Assembly (NCBI RefSeq): GCF_025717535.1
Contig: NZ_JAJIRO010000001.1
Coordinates: 744,001-808,000 of the forward strand
DNA: 64,000 nt
Direction of reading: 5' to 3'
DNA from: Paucibacter sp. Y2R2-4
GTDB lineage: Bacteria > Pseudomonadota > Gammaproteobacteria > Burkholderiales > Burkholderiaceae_C
The position numbers were made by a program, and so were the translations under genes. Under the pieces are notes generated by a model, which was given only the letters and a program-made list of their open reading frames with translations, was not told the origin of the DNA and ran no database searches. Of this stretch, positions 43,238-52,130 are shown one piece after another (the stretch's first letter is position 1; each line of letters begins with the position of its first letter).

Positions 43238-44142
43238 GCCGCTTTGGTGATTTGGACCTGGGCCTGGTGGTGCGCGGCCATGGCCGCCACTACATCGTGG
43301 AAGACAGCGACGGCCGACGCCGAGTCTGCCATCCGCGCGGCAAGAAGAGCGACTGCGTGGTCGGCGACGAAGTGCGCTGGGCCCCGGCCAGCAGTGACGA
43401 GGGCGTGATCGAAGCGGTGGAGCCGCGCCGCAATCTGCTGTTCCGCCAGGATGAATGGAAGACCAAGAGCTTTGCGGCCAATCTTGATCAGCTCTTGATC
43501 CTGGTCGCGGTGGAGCCGGTGTTCAGCGAAAGCCAGCTGTGCCGCGCCCTGATTGCGGCCGAGGCAGCGGGCATTGAAACCACCATTGCCTTGAACAAGA
43601 CCGATCTCCCCGGCGCGGCCGCAGCGCGCGATCGCCTGGCGCCCTACCGGGCCATGGGCTTGAAGATGATGGAGCTGGCCCTGAAGGCTGACCCCGAGGG
43701 CTCACGCGCACTGCTGACGCCTTGGCTCAGCGGTAAACGAAGCTTTGTGCTGGGCCCCAGCGGCACCGGCAAGAGCACCTTGATCAATCTGCTGATCCCT
43801 GACGCCAAGGCGCAGGTGGGGGATATTTCGGTGGCGCTGAATTCGGGCCGCCACACCACCACGACGACGCAGTGGTACTGGGTGGATGCTGAGCGCCAAA
43901 GCGCCTTGATCGACTCGCCTGGCTTCCAAGAATTTGGCCTCAAGCAGATCGAGCCGGCGCAATTGCCGCTCTTGATGCCGGATCTGCGCGCCCATGCCGA
44001 CCACTGCCGCTTTTACAACTGCACCCATCAGCATGAGCCGGGCTGCGGTGTGCGCGACGCAGTTGAATCCGGCGCCATCAGTGCCGGCCGCTACCGCATC
44101 TACGGTGAAATCTTGGCGGAACTCAGCAGCAAGCGCTGGTAA
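43234..44142 (+). CDS. rsgA: Ribosome small subunit-dependent GTPase
   Basis: 302 residues. An OB-fold N-domain is followed by a circularly permuted GTPase with G4 LNKTDLPG before G1 GPSGTGKSTLINLLIPD and G3 DSPGFQEFGL. A zinc-binding tail reads HCRFYNCTHQHEPGCGVRDAV (Cys, His, Cys ligands). It assists 30S maturation (known). The end has a 13-bp tandem duplication over the stop codon (44131-44156), which does not change the product. Confidence 0.95.
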   Translation: MSRFGDLDLGLVVRGHGRHYIVEDSDGRRRVCHPRGKKSDCVVGDEVRWAPASSDEGVIEAVEPRRNLLFRQDEWKTKSFAANLDQLLILVAVEPVFSESQLCRALIAAEAAGIETTIALNKTDLPGAAAARDRLAPYRAMGLKMMELALKADPEGSRALLTPWLSGKRSFVLGPSGTGKSTLINLLIPDAKAQVGDISVALNSGRHTTTTTQWYWVDAERQSALIDSPGFQEFGLKQIEPAQLPLLMPDLRAHADHCRFYNCTHQHEPGCGVRDAVESGAISAGRYRIYGEILAELSSKRW

Positions 44143-44156
44143 AAAGCGCTGGTAAA
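44131..44156 (+). repeat. 13-bp tandem duplication across the rsgA stop
   Basis: AAGCGCTGGTAAA occurs twice in direct succession, 44131-44143 and 44144-44156. The first copy contains the rsgA terminator codon TAA, so the second is untranslated. This is a fresh slippage-type duplication. Confidence 0.9.
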
Positions 44157-44170
44157 TCAAGCCGCGCCAA

Positions 44171-44494
44171 TCAATCGCGGCGAATCGCCGCGCCGCTGAC
44201 CTCGCGTGCCTCCACATCGATGACCTCGCCTACGGGCTGCACCGGCGCCCGCGCTGCGCCGCGCCCAGGGCGGAAGCTGCGCGCACGCGCAAAGCCCGAG
44301 GTATCTAGCACCGGCCGGCGGCCGCGCAGCAAGCTCCAGATCAGCAAACCGATCATGGTCACGACCGCGACCGCCATCAACCCAAGCACCAGCACCACGG
44401 TCGCCACGGTGAACAGCACGCGGGCAATAAAAGTTAGCAAAGCAGACAGCAAAACAATTCCTTTCTTGGCAAATTCAAAACCGGCCCGATTCAA
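44171..44494 (-). CDS. Small hypothetical membrane protein
   Basis: 107 residues. One long hydrophobic region (residues 13-60, likely two segments) is followed by a basic, Arg/Ala-rich cytoplasmic tail ([26 protein letters not shown]) ending in an acidic stretch. No family was recognised. Its ATG overlaps the stop of the upstream SDR gene by 4 bp, which supports it as a real, co-translated gene. Confidence 0.6.
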   Translation of the reverse strand: MNRAGFEFAKKGIVLLSALLTFIARVLFTVATVVLVLGLMAVAVVTMIGLLIWSLLRGRRPVLDTSGFARARSFRPGRGAARAPVQPVGEVIDVEAREVSGAAIRRD

Positions 44495-45246
44495 CCCCGG
44501 CCCACAAAAGGCATGGTGGTCGCCATCACCGTCATGAACTGCACATTGGCCGACATGGGCAGGCCCGCCATATAAAGCAAAGCGCTGGCCACATGGCTGA
44601 CATCCATTGTCGCCTCCACGGCGATCTCGCCATTCGCCTGCGGCACACCGCGAGTCATGGGCAGGGCCATTTCGGTCAGCGCATTGCCGATGTCCAACTG
44701 CCCGCAGGCGATATCAAAGGCGCGACCGTCTAGCGATAGAGACTTGGTCAAGCCGGTGATGGCGTGTTTGGTGGCGGTGTAAGGCGCGGAGTTCGGCCGC
44801 GGCGCATGGGCCGAGATTGAGCCATTGTTGATGATGCGGCCGCCGCGCGGGCTTTGGCTTTTCATCAGCTTGAACGCCGCCTGAGCGCACAAGAAACTGG
44901 CCGAAAGGTTGACATTGACCACGGCCTGCCACTGCCCAAAGCTCAGCTCATCAATCGGCACGGCCGGTGCGCCCATGCCTGCATTGTTGAACAGCAGATC
45001 CAGGCGACCAAACTCTTGGCGCACACGATCAAACAGTGCAGCCACCTCAGTGGACTGCGTCACATCGGCCGGCAGCACCAGGGCGCACGCCGAGTCGCTG
45101 GCCAGGGCCGCGGTGGCTTCGAGAGCCTCACGCCGCCGCCCTACCAGCGCCACCCGGTAACCAGCCTGGATCAAGGCCAAGGCCGCCGCACGGCCAATGC
45201 CGGAACCGGCACCGGTCACCAGCGCAAATTTGCAAGCTTCAGTCAT
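44491..45246 (-). CDS. Short-chain dehydrogenase/reductase
   Basis: 251 residues, typical classical SDR. The Rossmann motif is [15 protein letters not shown], followed by NNAG and the active site [32 protein letters not shown] with Ser, Tyr and Lys (YxxxK). Cofactor preference by the RRR at about residue 38 suggests NADP(H) (inference). The substrate is unknown. It is divergent from the receiver-domain gene, and its stop overlaps the membrane protein gene downstream. Confidence 0.9.
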   Translation of the reverse strand: MTEACKFALVTGAGSGIGRAAALALIQAGYRVALVGRRREALEATAALASDSACALVLPADVTQSTEVAALFDRVRQEFGRLDLLFNNAGMGAPAVPIDELSFGQWQAVVNVNLSASFLCAQAAFKLMKSQSPRGGRIINNGSISAHAPRPNSAPYTATKHAITGLTKSLSLDGRAFDIACGQLDIGNALTEMALPMTRGVPQANGEIAVEATMDVSHVASALLYMAGLPMSANVQFMTVMATTMPFVGRG

Positions 45247-45400
45247 GAAAGCAGCGGCCGAGGCCGTATCAGTTCAAGTCGAAAACTCACAATTGGGGGC
45301 GCGAGACCAGAAGTCAAGCAGGGCAAACACTGAAGCCAAAAGTCACCCACACTCTCAATTGGCCCAGGTAAACCCATAAGGCAGCCCTTAGACTGCCGGC

Positions 45401-45934
45401 ATGTCGTCCGCGCCCCTCCAGCACCTCGATGTGCTTCTCGATTTGCAGCTGCCCCTGCCGCAGGGCACGCCGACTTGCACGCATCCCATTGCCGGGGCAT
45501 GTACAGCTTCGATGGCAACACCGACCCAGAGGCGACTGCTCTACATCGAAGACAACGCGATCAACACCTTGGTGGTGGAAGAGCTCTTGAGCCGCCGCCC
45601 TGCCCTGAGTCTGAGCTGCGAGGAAGACGGCGCACGCGGCTTGCAAAGTGCTCAAACGCAGCCACCCGAGCTGATCTTGCTGGACATGCATCTGCCAGAC
45701 TGCGATGGTTACGAGGTCTTGAAGCAGCTTCGCGCCGACCCTCGAACCGCCCACATCCCCTGCATTGCCCTCTCGGCCACGGCCAAGGAAGAGGATCATC
45801 GCCGTGCCTTGGCCGCCGGCTTCTTGGCCTACTGGACCAAGCCGATCGACTTCAAGGCCTTTTTGGATGGGCTGGATGCCTTTTTCGCACCCAGCCTCCA
45901 AGCTTCAGCTCAAAGCCTCAGCGAGCCACGCTGA
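45401..45934 (+). CDS. Stand-alone receiver-domain response regulator
   Basis: 177 residues if ATG 45401 is used; ATG 45512 gives 140 residues starting just before the domain and is an equally possible start. The receiver fold is complete: LLYIEDNAINTLVVEELL, phosphoacceptor in LILLDMHLPDCDGYEVLKQLR, LSATAKEED and YWTKPIDFKAFLDGL. There is no output domain, and the IEDN-NxxV pattern is of the type found at the end of hybrid kinases. No kinase is adjacent. It probably works as a phosphotransfer or protein-binding module. Confidence 0.85.
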   Translation: MSSAPLQHLDVLLDLQLPLPQGTPTCTHPIAGACTASMATPTQRRLLYIEDNAINTLVVEELLSRRPALSLSCEEDGARGLQSAQTQPPELILLDMHLPDCDGYEVLKQLRADPRTAHIPCIALSATAKEEDHRRALAAGFLAYWTKPIDFKAFLDGLDAFFAPSLQASAQSLSEPR

Positions 45935-48034
45935 TCAAGCAGGCAGCAGGCCGCGGCTTTTCAGCATCGGCTCCACCCGCGCATCGCGGCCGCGGAAGGC
46001 GCGGAAGGCCGCACCGGGTTCGCGGCTATTGCCGCTCGACAAAATGCACTCTCGCAAGCGTGCCGCCACCTGCGGATCAAACGCACTGCCGGCCTCGACA
46101 AAGGCGTCAAAGCCATCGCAGTCCAGCACCTCGGCCCACATATAAACGTAGTAACCCGAGGCATAACTGGAGCCCGAGAACAGATGCTGGAAATGCGTCA
46201 GGCGATGGTTCATACCAATCGCTGCGGGCAGGCCATAGGCCGTCATGGTCTTGGCTTCAAAGTCCACCACGGCGGGACCCTGCGCATCGGTCAATGAGTG
46301 GGCGGCCAAGTCCACCAGAGCACTGGCGGTGTAGCGCACCGTTTCATAGCCTTGGTTGAACAGCTCGGCGGCCTTCAGCTTGGCCAACAAGGTATCGGGG
46401 ATGACTTCACCGGTCTGGTAATGGCGGGCGTGCTTCTTCAGCACCTCGGGCTCGCTCATCCAATGCTCGAAGATTTGCGATGGCAGCTCGACAAAGTCGC
46501 GCAGCACCTGGGTGCCAGACAAGCGCTCGTACTCCACCTCGGAAAGCAGCCCGTGCAGGCCATGGCCGAACTCATGGAACAAGGTGCGCGCATCGTCAAA
46601 GCTCAAGAGCGTGGGCTGACCCGGCGCGCCCTTGGCGAAGTTGTTATTGTTTTGAATGACGGGCAAGCAGTCCATGCCTTCGCGGCCATTGCGCGCCTGC
46701 CAGCGCAAGGCATTCATCCAAGCGCCGCTGCGCTTGCTGCTGCGGGCAAAGTTGTCTTGCATGAAGATGCCGCGCAGCGAGCCATCGGCGTCTTTCACTT
46801 CATAGACTTTCACATCGGGGTGGTAGCCGGCGACTTCGGGCTTGTATTCGAAGCTCAGGCCGAACAAGCGCCCGGCGCAATCAAAGGCCGCCGCCACCAT
46901 TGCATCCAAGGGGAAGAAAGGCTTGACCTCGGCCTCTTCCAGGTCGTAACGGGCCTTGCGCACCTTCTCGGCATAAAAGCGCCAATCCCAGGCTTCCAGC
47001 GTGAACGCATGGCCCATGGACAGCATAATGGCCTGCAGCGCCTCGCGCTCTTGCTCGGCTGCGGCCAGAGCCGGCTGCCAGACCTTGTCCAACAAGCCTG
47101 AGACCGCCGCGCGAGTGCCGGCCATGGTGTCGGCCAAGGCGTAGTCGGCAAAGCAGCTGTGGCCATGCAGTCGAGCCTGCTCCTTACGCAGCGTCAGGAT
47201 CTCTTGGGCGATGGCCCGGTTATCGGTCTCGCCGGCCGCTTCGCCGCGGCCCACCCAGGCTCGCCAGGCCTGCTCGCGCAGATCGCGACGCTCGCTGAAG
47301 GTCAAAAAGGGCACGATGTGGGAGCGCGAGAGCGTGATCACATGCTGGCCGGCCAAGCCACGTTCAGTGGCGGCCTGCGCGGCACTGGCGCGCACAAAGT
47401 CAGGCAAGCCGACCAGATCCGCCTCGTCAGACAAGACCAGGCGGTAATTGCTTTCATCCCCCAGCACGTTCTGCGCAAACTGGGTATTGAGCTCAGCCAG
47501 ACGTTCCATCACCTGGGCATAACGCGTTTGGGCTGCGGCATCGAGCTTGGCGCCAGCGCGCACAAAGTCCAGATGCACCCGCTCCAGCAAACGCAGTTGC
47601 TCGGAAGACAGGCCCAAGGCTTGGCGCTCTTGATACAGCGCGTCCACCCGCTTGAAGAGCGCCTGGTGCATATAAACGCGGTTGTTGTGCGCGGCCAGGG
47701 GGGCGGCCATGGCACGCTGTGCGGCCTGCATATCGGGCGAGGTGGCGGAGGCCGCAAGCGAATAGAACACGGTCTCGATGCGGCCAAGCAGGCGGCCGCT
47801 GCGATCGAAGGCCGCCAGCGTATTGTCGAAATCGGGGGCCGCCGCTTGATTGGCAATCGCGTCGAGCTCGGCGGCATGTTCGGCCAAGGCGACTGCGAAA
47901 GCCGAGGCGAATTGAGTCGCCTTGATCTGGGCGAAAGGCGGCAGACCGTAAGGGCCGGTCCAGGGCTGGAGCAAGGGGTTGTCTTGCGAGGGCGCGATTG
48001 AGCTTGAGGGCATGGGGCTGTTCATCTCTTGCAT
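45935..48034 (-). CDS. prlC: M3 family oligopeptidase (oligopeptidase A-like)
   Basis: 699 residues. The zinc motif is DDARTLFHEFGHGLHGLLS (HExxH near residue 487), followed by the third ligand region (FVELPSQIFEHWMSE). The start NPLLQPWTGPYGLPPFAQIKATQFASAF and the end SGSSYASGYYVYMWAEVLDCDGFDAF are typical of the M3 family. It is cytoplasmic and degrades short peptides. Oligopeptidase A and peptidyl-dipeptidase Dcp are both possible; A is preferred by length and start. The stop is convergent with the receiver gene, without a gap. Confidence 0.88.
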   Translation of the reverse strand: MQEMNSPMPSSSIAPSQDNPLLQPWTGPYGLPPFAQIKATQFASAFAVALAEHAAELDAIANQAAAPDFDNTLAAFDRSGRLLGRIETVFYSLAASATSPDMQAAQRAMAAPLAAHNNRVYMHQALFKRVDALYQERQALGLSSEQLRLLERVHLDFVRAGAKLDAAAQTRYAQVMERLAELNTQFAQNVLGDESNYRLVLSDEADLVGLPDFVRASAAQAATERGLAGQHVITLSRSHIVPFLTFSERRDLREQAWRAWVGRGEAAGETDNRAIAQEILTLRKEQARLHGHSCFADYALADTMAGTRAAVSGLLDKVWQPALAAAEQEREALQAIMLSMGHAFTLEAWDWRFYAEKVRKARYDLEEAEVKPFFPLDAMVAAAFDCAGRLFGLSFEYKPEVAGYHPDVKVYEVKDADGSLRGIFMQDNFARSSKRSGAWMNALRWQARNGREGMDCLPVIQNNNNFAKGAPGQPTLLSFDDARTLFHEFGHGLHGLLSEVEYERLSGTQVLRDFVELPSQIFEHWMSEPEVLKKHARHYQTGEVIPDTLLAKLKAAELFNQGYETVRYTASALVDLAAHSLTDAQGPAVVDFEAKTMTAYGLPAAIGMNHRLTHFQHLFSGSSYASGYYVYMWAEVLDCDGFDAFVEAGSAFDPQVAARLRECILSSGNSREPGAAFRAFRGRDARVEPMLKSRGLLPA

Positions 48035-48068
48035 CTCCGGGGTGGCCTTATGGGTCAGGCCTGAAACG

Positions 48069-48102
48069 AAAAAAGGCGCCGTCCGGGTGAGGATGGCGCC
48101 TT
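48069..48102 (-). terminator. Rho-independent terminator after the coiled-coil gene
   Basis: On the minus strand AAGGCGCC and GGCGCCTT pair, with an inner partial pairing, and are followed by TTTT. It lies about 90 bp after the stop of the gene ending at 48193. Confidence 0.85.
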
Positions 48103-48192
48103 GTCTAGCGAGGCAGGGCTGGGGTCAGGGGCTGGGAGCCGTCCGCGTGGACGGCTCTGCCTGGTTCTGAAGCCAAAGCTGCTGTTGGCACT

Positions 48193-48855
48193 TTATTTGG
48201 CTGCCGCTGCCTTTTCCTTCTTGATGGCGAGCTCATCAGCTTCGTCGTAAGGCTTGTTGCTGCACTCGGCCTTCCACTCGTCGAGCTTGTCCAAATAGCT
48301 TTCAGCGCGCGCTTCCAGGGCCTTGTTGGCCTGGTTGTGGGCTTCGGCCTTGGCGTCAAAAGCGGGCGAGCGGGCCTTGTAGTCCAGCTTGTCTTTGTTC
48401 AGCGCATCGATACGCACGCCATGGGCCTCGGCCTTAGCGTCGTAGTCCTTCTTCAGGGCTTCGGCTTCTTCCTTTTTGGCCTTGGGCAGGGAGACTTTCA
48501 GCTCCTCATTGAGCTTGAGCAGTGCGGCACGTTCAGCCAGCAACTCATTGGTGCGGGCCGTCAAAACATCGCCCACCTTGCTCAGCTCATCCTTTTCCTT
48601 CAACAGCTCATTGCGCTCTTTGGTTTGAGCGGCTTGAGCTGCCTTGATGGCTTCGCCTTCGACGCGGTTGGCGTCATTGGCATTCATGCAATTGCGCAAT
48701 TCATCGCGAGTCATCAGCTTTTGCTTGGGTTTGTCGACCACAGGCTTGCTGACCTTGTTGTTCTTCGGGTCCACCTTGGCATTCGGATTGACAGTGGACT
48801 GGGCAAACACCGGCATCAGCGCAGCGGCGAGCAAGGAGACAAGAATTCGTTTCAT
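48193..48855 (-). CDS. Exported coiled-coil protein of unknown function
   Basis: 220 residues from ATG 48855. A signal peptide (KRILVSLLAAALMPVFAQS) is followed by an unstructured Lys/Pro stretch. Residues 60-200 are Lys/Glu/Ala-rich coiled coil with motifs KERNELLKEKDELSKVGDVLTARTNELLAERAALL, including one cysteine at RNCMNAND and a second at AECSNKPYDEADE; these two might form a disulfide bond (inference). No family was recognised. It stands alone on the minus strand with its own terminator. Confidence 0.7.
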   Translation of the reverse strand: MKRILVSLLAAALMPVFAQSTVNPNAKVDPKNNKVSKPVVDKPKQKLMTRDELRNCMNANDANRVEGEAIKAAQAAQTKERNELLKEKDELSKVGDVLTARTNELLAERAALLKLNEELKVSLPKAKKEEAEALKKDYDAKAEAHGVRIDALNKDKLDYKARSPAFDAKAEAHNQANKALEARAESYLDKLDEWKAECSNKPYDEADELAIKKEKAAAAK

Positions 48856-49022
48856 GGCAAAGCTCTTACTTTCTTTCATGCAGATAGCGCCCAGCTTTTG
48901 GCGCCGACAACACCCGCAGCCGCTGGTCGGCCCGGCAAAAATTGAAAGGCGCCCGAATGCGGCGCCACGCCCGAATCATGCCACGGCCCAACGGCCGCAG
49001 GATCAGGGCGATCCCCGGCGGC

Positions 49023-49295
49023 TCAGGCCAGGGCTTTTTGCAGCAAGTCGGCCATCAGGCCGTTGATGCCGCCGTCATGCGCATCAGCGCGCTCGCGCAA
49101 GGTCTTGGCCACATCGGCCGGCAATTTGCAGGCAAAGGGCACCAGGCCGGCCGCGCTGTCCAGGCGGCGCTGTTCCTTGCGGTCCGGCAGCTGCGCCGCA
49201 CCTTGGCCGAAGCGGCCCGGCACCGCGGCACCGCGCATCTGGCTGTCAAGCTTCAGGCCGGCAAGGCGGTCGAGGTCGGTTTTTTTCATGCTCAT
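49023..49295 (-). CDS. Small conserved hypothetical protein
   Basis: 90 residues from ATG 49295 (or ATG 49289). The start MKKTDLDRLAGLKLDSQMR and the pattern GRFGQGAAQLPDRKEQRRLDSAAGLVPFACKLP recall a short protein seen next to yaeQ in many Burkholderiales (recollection, not searched). It is basic, without signal peptide or membrane segment. The middle hinge and a helix ERADAHDGGINGLMADLLQKAL suggest a small nucleic-acid- or protein-binding role. It is divergent from yaeQ. Confidence 0.6.
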   Translation of the reverse strand: MSMKKTDLDRLAGLKLDSQMRGAAVPGRFGQGAAQLPDRKEQRRLDSAAGLVPFACKLPADVAKTLRERADAHDGGINGLMADLLQKALA

Positions 49296-49442
49296 GTTTT
49301 TGAAGACCTGCAAGGGGGAATAGAAGCGAGCGATTGTCCCCCAGCCACCGCTTGGCCCGAGTGCAAACACAGGCCCGTCGATAATGCGGCGATCCAGGGC
49401 CGTCTCGGCCCCATCTTTTTTGTTCTCCCGAGCCCCGACCTT

Positions 49443-50003
49443 ATGGCCATCAAAGCCACCATCCACAAAGCCCAGCTGCAAATCGCCGATATGGACCGCA
49501 ATGTCTACGGCGAGCACAACCTCACCATCGCCCGCCAGCCCTCGGAAACCGACGAGCGCATGATGATTCGCATCTTGGCCTTTGCCTTGAATGTGCCGGC
49601 CGATGAAATGCGCGGGAAGCTGGAGCTGAGCAAGGGCTTGGCCGATGTGGAAGAGCCCGAAATCTGGCAGCGCGACCTGACCGGTGACATCATCCACTGG
49701 ATCGATCTGGGCCAACCCGATGACCGCCGCCTGCTCAAAGCCCATGGCCGGGCCGAGCGGGTCAGCGTCTACACCTACAGCTACAGCAGCGCGATCTGGT
49801 GGGCCGGCATCGAGTCAAAGTTGGTGCGGGCGCCGCGACTGGCGGTTTGGCAGATCCCGCATGAGCAGTCCCAAGCCTTGGCCAAGTTTGCCGAGCGCAG
49901 CATGCAGATGCAGATCACGGTGCAAGACGGCGGCATCTATGTGTCGACCAGCGCCGACTCGCTGGAAATCACCCCCATCGCGCTGAAAACCGCGCAAGGC
50001 TGA
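49443..50003 (+). CDS. yaeQ: YaeQ family protein
   Basis: 186 residues from ATG 49443. The sequence ATIHKAQLQIADMDRNVYGEHNLTIARQPSETDERMMIRILAFAL and EPEIWQRDLTGDIIHWIDLGQPDDRRLLKAHGRAERVSVYTYS is the YaeQ signature. The fold is related to PD-(D/E)xK nucleases, and the biological role is unresolved (family knowledge). It is divergent from the small conserved gene and precedes the S9 peptidase by 63 bp on the same strand. Confidence 0.92.
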   Translation: MAIKATIHKAQLQIADMDRNVYGEHNLTIARQPSETDERMMIRILAFALNVPADEMRGKLELSKGLADVEEPEIWQRDLTGDIIHWIDLGQPDDRRLLKAHGRAERVSVYTYSYSSAIWWAGIESKLVRAPRLAVWQIPHEQSQALAKFAERSMQMQITVQDGGIYVSTSADSLEITPIALKTAQG

Positions 50004-50066
50004 AGCGCCTGCCGGTCTTTGCGGCTCGGTGTACAAGCTGGGCTTGCCCATCTCAGCCGCTTTGAC

Positions 50067-52130
50067 ATGAATTCAGACAGCGAAGACCCCTACCTTTGGC
50101 TCGAAGCAATCGACAGCGAGCCGGCCATGGCCTGGGTCAAAGCGCGAAATGCCCATAGCTTGAGGGCGCTGCAAAGCGGGCCTCACTACGCGGCATTGCG
50201 GGCCGATTTTCTCCAGCTCTTGAACGCCAAAGACCGCATCCCATCCATTGAGCGATTGGGGCCTTGGCTGATGAACTTTTGGCAGGACGAGCAGCACCAA
50301 CGCGGCCTCTGGCGCCGCTGCTCGCTGCAGGAGTACCGCAAGGCCGAACCCCAATGGCAGACGGTGCTGGACCTCGATGCCCTGGCCGCCGCCGAGGGCG
50401 AGAACTGGGTGTTTGCCGGCGCCCGCAGCCTGGGGCCGGACTATCAGCGCTGCTTGATCTCACTGTCGCGCGGCGGCGCCGATGCCTGCGTGGTCCGTGA
50501 ATTCGATTTGCAAACACTGCGGTTCTTACCCGAGGGCTTTGCGCTGCCCGAGGCCAAGAGCTCGGTCACCTGGATCGATGCCGATCACATCTTTGTGGGC
50601 ACCGACTTTGGTCCCGGCAGCTTGACCGATTCAGGCTACCCCCGCGTGATCAAACGCTGGACGCGCGGCACGCCGCTGAGCATGGCCAAAACCGTGTTCG
50701 AGGCCGAGCCGCAAGATGTGATGGCCTGGGTCCATGTGGACCACACGCCCGGCCATCAGCGCTGCAGCTTGGTACGCGCCCTCGACTTCTACCGGCAAGA
50801 GGTTTCCCTGCTGCAGGCCGATGGCTCGCTGATGCGACTGGACTTGCCCAAGGATTTGCAAGAGTGCTTCTGGGGACGTTGGCTCTTGCTTCAGCCGCGC
50901 AGCGACTGGGCGATGGGCGAACAATGCTTTGCAGCCGGCTCGCTGCTGATCAGCGACGCGGCAGACTTTCTGGCCGGCAAGCGCGACATGAAGTTGCTGT
51001 TTGCTCCTACGCCGACACGGGCCTTAGCCGGCTACACGCTGACCCGCGAACATGTGATCCTCAACATCAGTGACACCGTCGCCAGCCGCTTGGAAGAATG
51101 GTCGTTCATCGATCCCGCCAAGCCGGACCATCGCCACATTCAAGCGCCCTTCCCTGGCGCGATCAGCCTGTCGAGCTTGTACGACAACGAGTTGCAAGAT
51201 GACGAACTCGGCGATCACTACCTGCTCAATTACGCGGATCTTTTGACCCCGAACACGCTGCTTCTGGCCCGCGCCGGCAGCGACGAGCGCCAGGTGCTGA
51301 AAGCGCGCAAGGCCCAGTTCGACAGCGCAGGCATGCGCACCGAGCAGCACTTTGCGATCAGCGCCGATGGCACGCGCGTGCCCTACTTTGTGGTCTGGCC
51401 CCAAGGTACCCAGGCCGATGGCGAGAACCCGACCTTGATGTACGGCTACGGCGGCTTTGAGTCTTCGCTGCTGCCCTGGTATTCGGCCGCTTTTGGTCGC
51501 GGCTGGCTGGCGCGTGGCGGCGTGCTGGTACTGGCCAATATCCGTGGCGGTGGCGAGTTCGGGCCCGCCTGGCACCAGGCCGCCGTCAAGGCCCATAAGC
51601 AGCGCAGCTATGAAGACTTCATCGCCGTGGCCGAAGACTTGAGCGAGCGCAAGGTGTGTAGTCCGCGTCGACAGGGCATCATGGGCGGCAGCAATGGCGG
51701 GCTCCTGGTCGGCGCTTGTTTTGTGCAACGCCCGGAACTCTTCCAAGCGGTGGTCTGTCAGGTGCCGCTGCTGGATATGCGCCGCTACCACCGGCTCTTG
51801 GCCGGCGCCTCCTGGATGGCCGAGTATGGCGACCCAGATCAACCCAGCGACTGGGCCACCATCTCCAAGTACAGCCCATACCATAACGTCGATCCTCAGG
51901 TGAGCTACCCCAAGGTCTTGTTCACCACGTCGACACGCGATGACCGGGTGCACCCGGCCCATGCGCGCAAGATGGCGGCCAGGATGTTGGATCAAGGGCA
52001 TGACTTGCTCTACTTCGAGAACATCGAAGGCGGCCACGGGGGCGCGGCCGACAATGAGCAAAGAGCCACGCTGCAAGCCTTGGAGTACAGCTATCTCTGG
52101 CAACAATTGGGAGCCCAGAACAATGAGTGA
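50067..52130 (+). CDS. Prolyl oligopeptidase family serine peptidase (S9A)
   Basis: 687 residues from ATG 50067. A beta-propeller N-domain (residues 1-420, starting DPYLWLEAIDSEPAMAWVKARN) precedes an alpha/beta-hydrolase domain with GGSNGGLLVG (catalytic Ser near 542), TSTRDDRVHPAHARKM (Asp near 625) and EGGHGGAAD (His near 656). It lacks a signal peptide and is cytoplasmic. It cuts short peptides after Pro or basic residues; which one is not clear. It overlaps the next gene by 8 bp. Confidence 0.9.
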   Translation: MNSDSEDPYLWLEAIDSEPAMAWVKARNAHSLRALQSGPHYAALRADFLQLLNAKDRIPSIERLGPWLMNFWQDEQHQRGLWRRCSLQEYRKAEPQWQTVLDLDALAAAEGENWVFAGARSLGPDYQRCLISLSRGGADACVVREFDLQTLRFLPEGFALPEAKSSVTWIDADHIFVGTDFGPGSLTDSGYPRVIKRWTRGTPLSMAKTVFEAEPQDVMAWVHVDHTPGHQRCSLVRALDFYRQEVSLLQADGSLMRLDLPKDLQECFWGRWLLLQPRSDWAMGEQCFAAGSLLISDAADFLAGKRDMKLLFAPTPTRALAGYTLTREHVILNISDTVASRLEEWSFIDPAKPDHRHIQAPFPGAISLSSLYDNELQDDELGDHYLLNYADLLTPNTLLLARAGSDERQVLKARKAQFDSAGMRTEQHFAISADGTRVPYFVVWPQGTQADGENPTLMYGYGGFESSLLPWYSAAFGRGWLARGGVLVLANIRGGGEFGPAWHQAAVKAHKQRSYEDFIAVAEDLSERKVCSPRRQGIMGGSNGGLLVGACFVQRPELFQAVVCQVPLLDMRRYHRLLAGASWMAEYGDPDQPSDWATISKYSPYHNVDPQVSYPKVLFTTSTRDDRVHPAHARKMAARMLDQGHDLLYFENIEGGHGGAADNEQRATLQALEYSYLWQQLGAQNNE

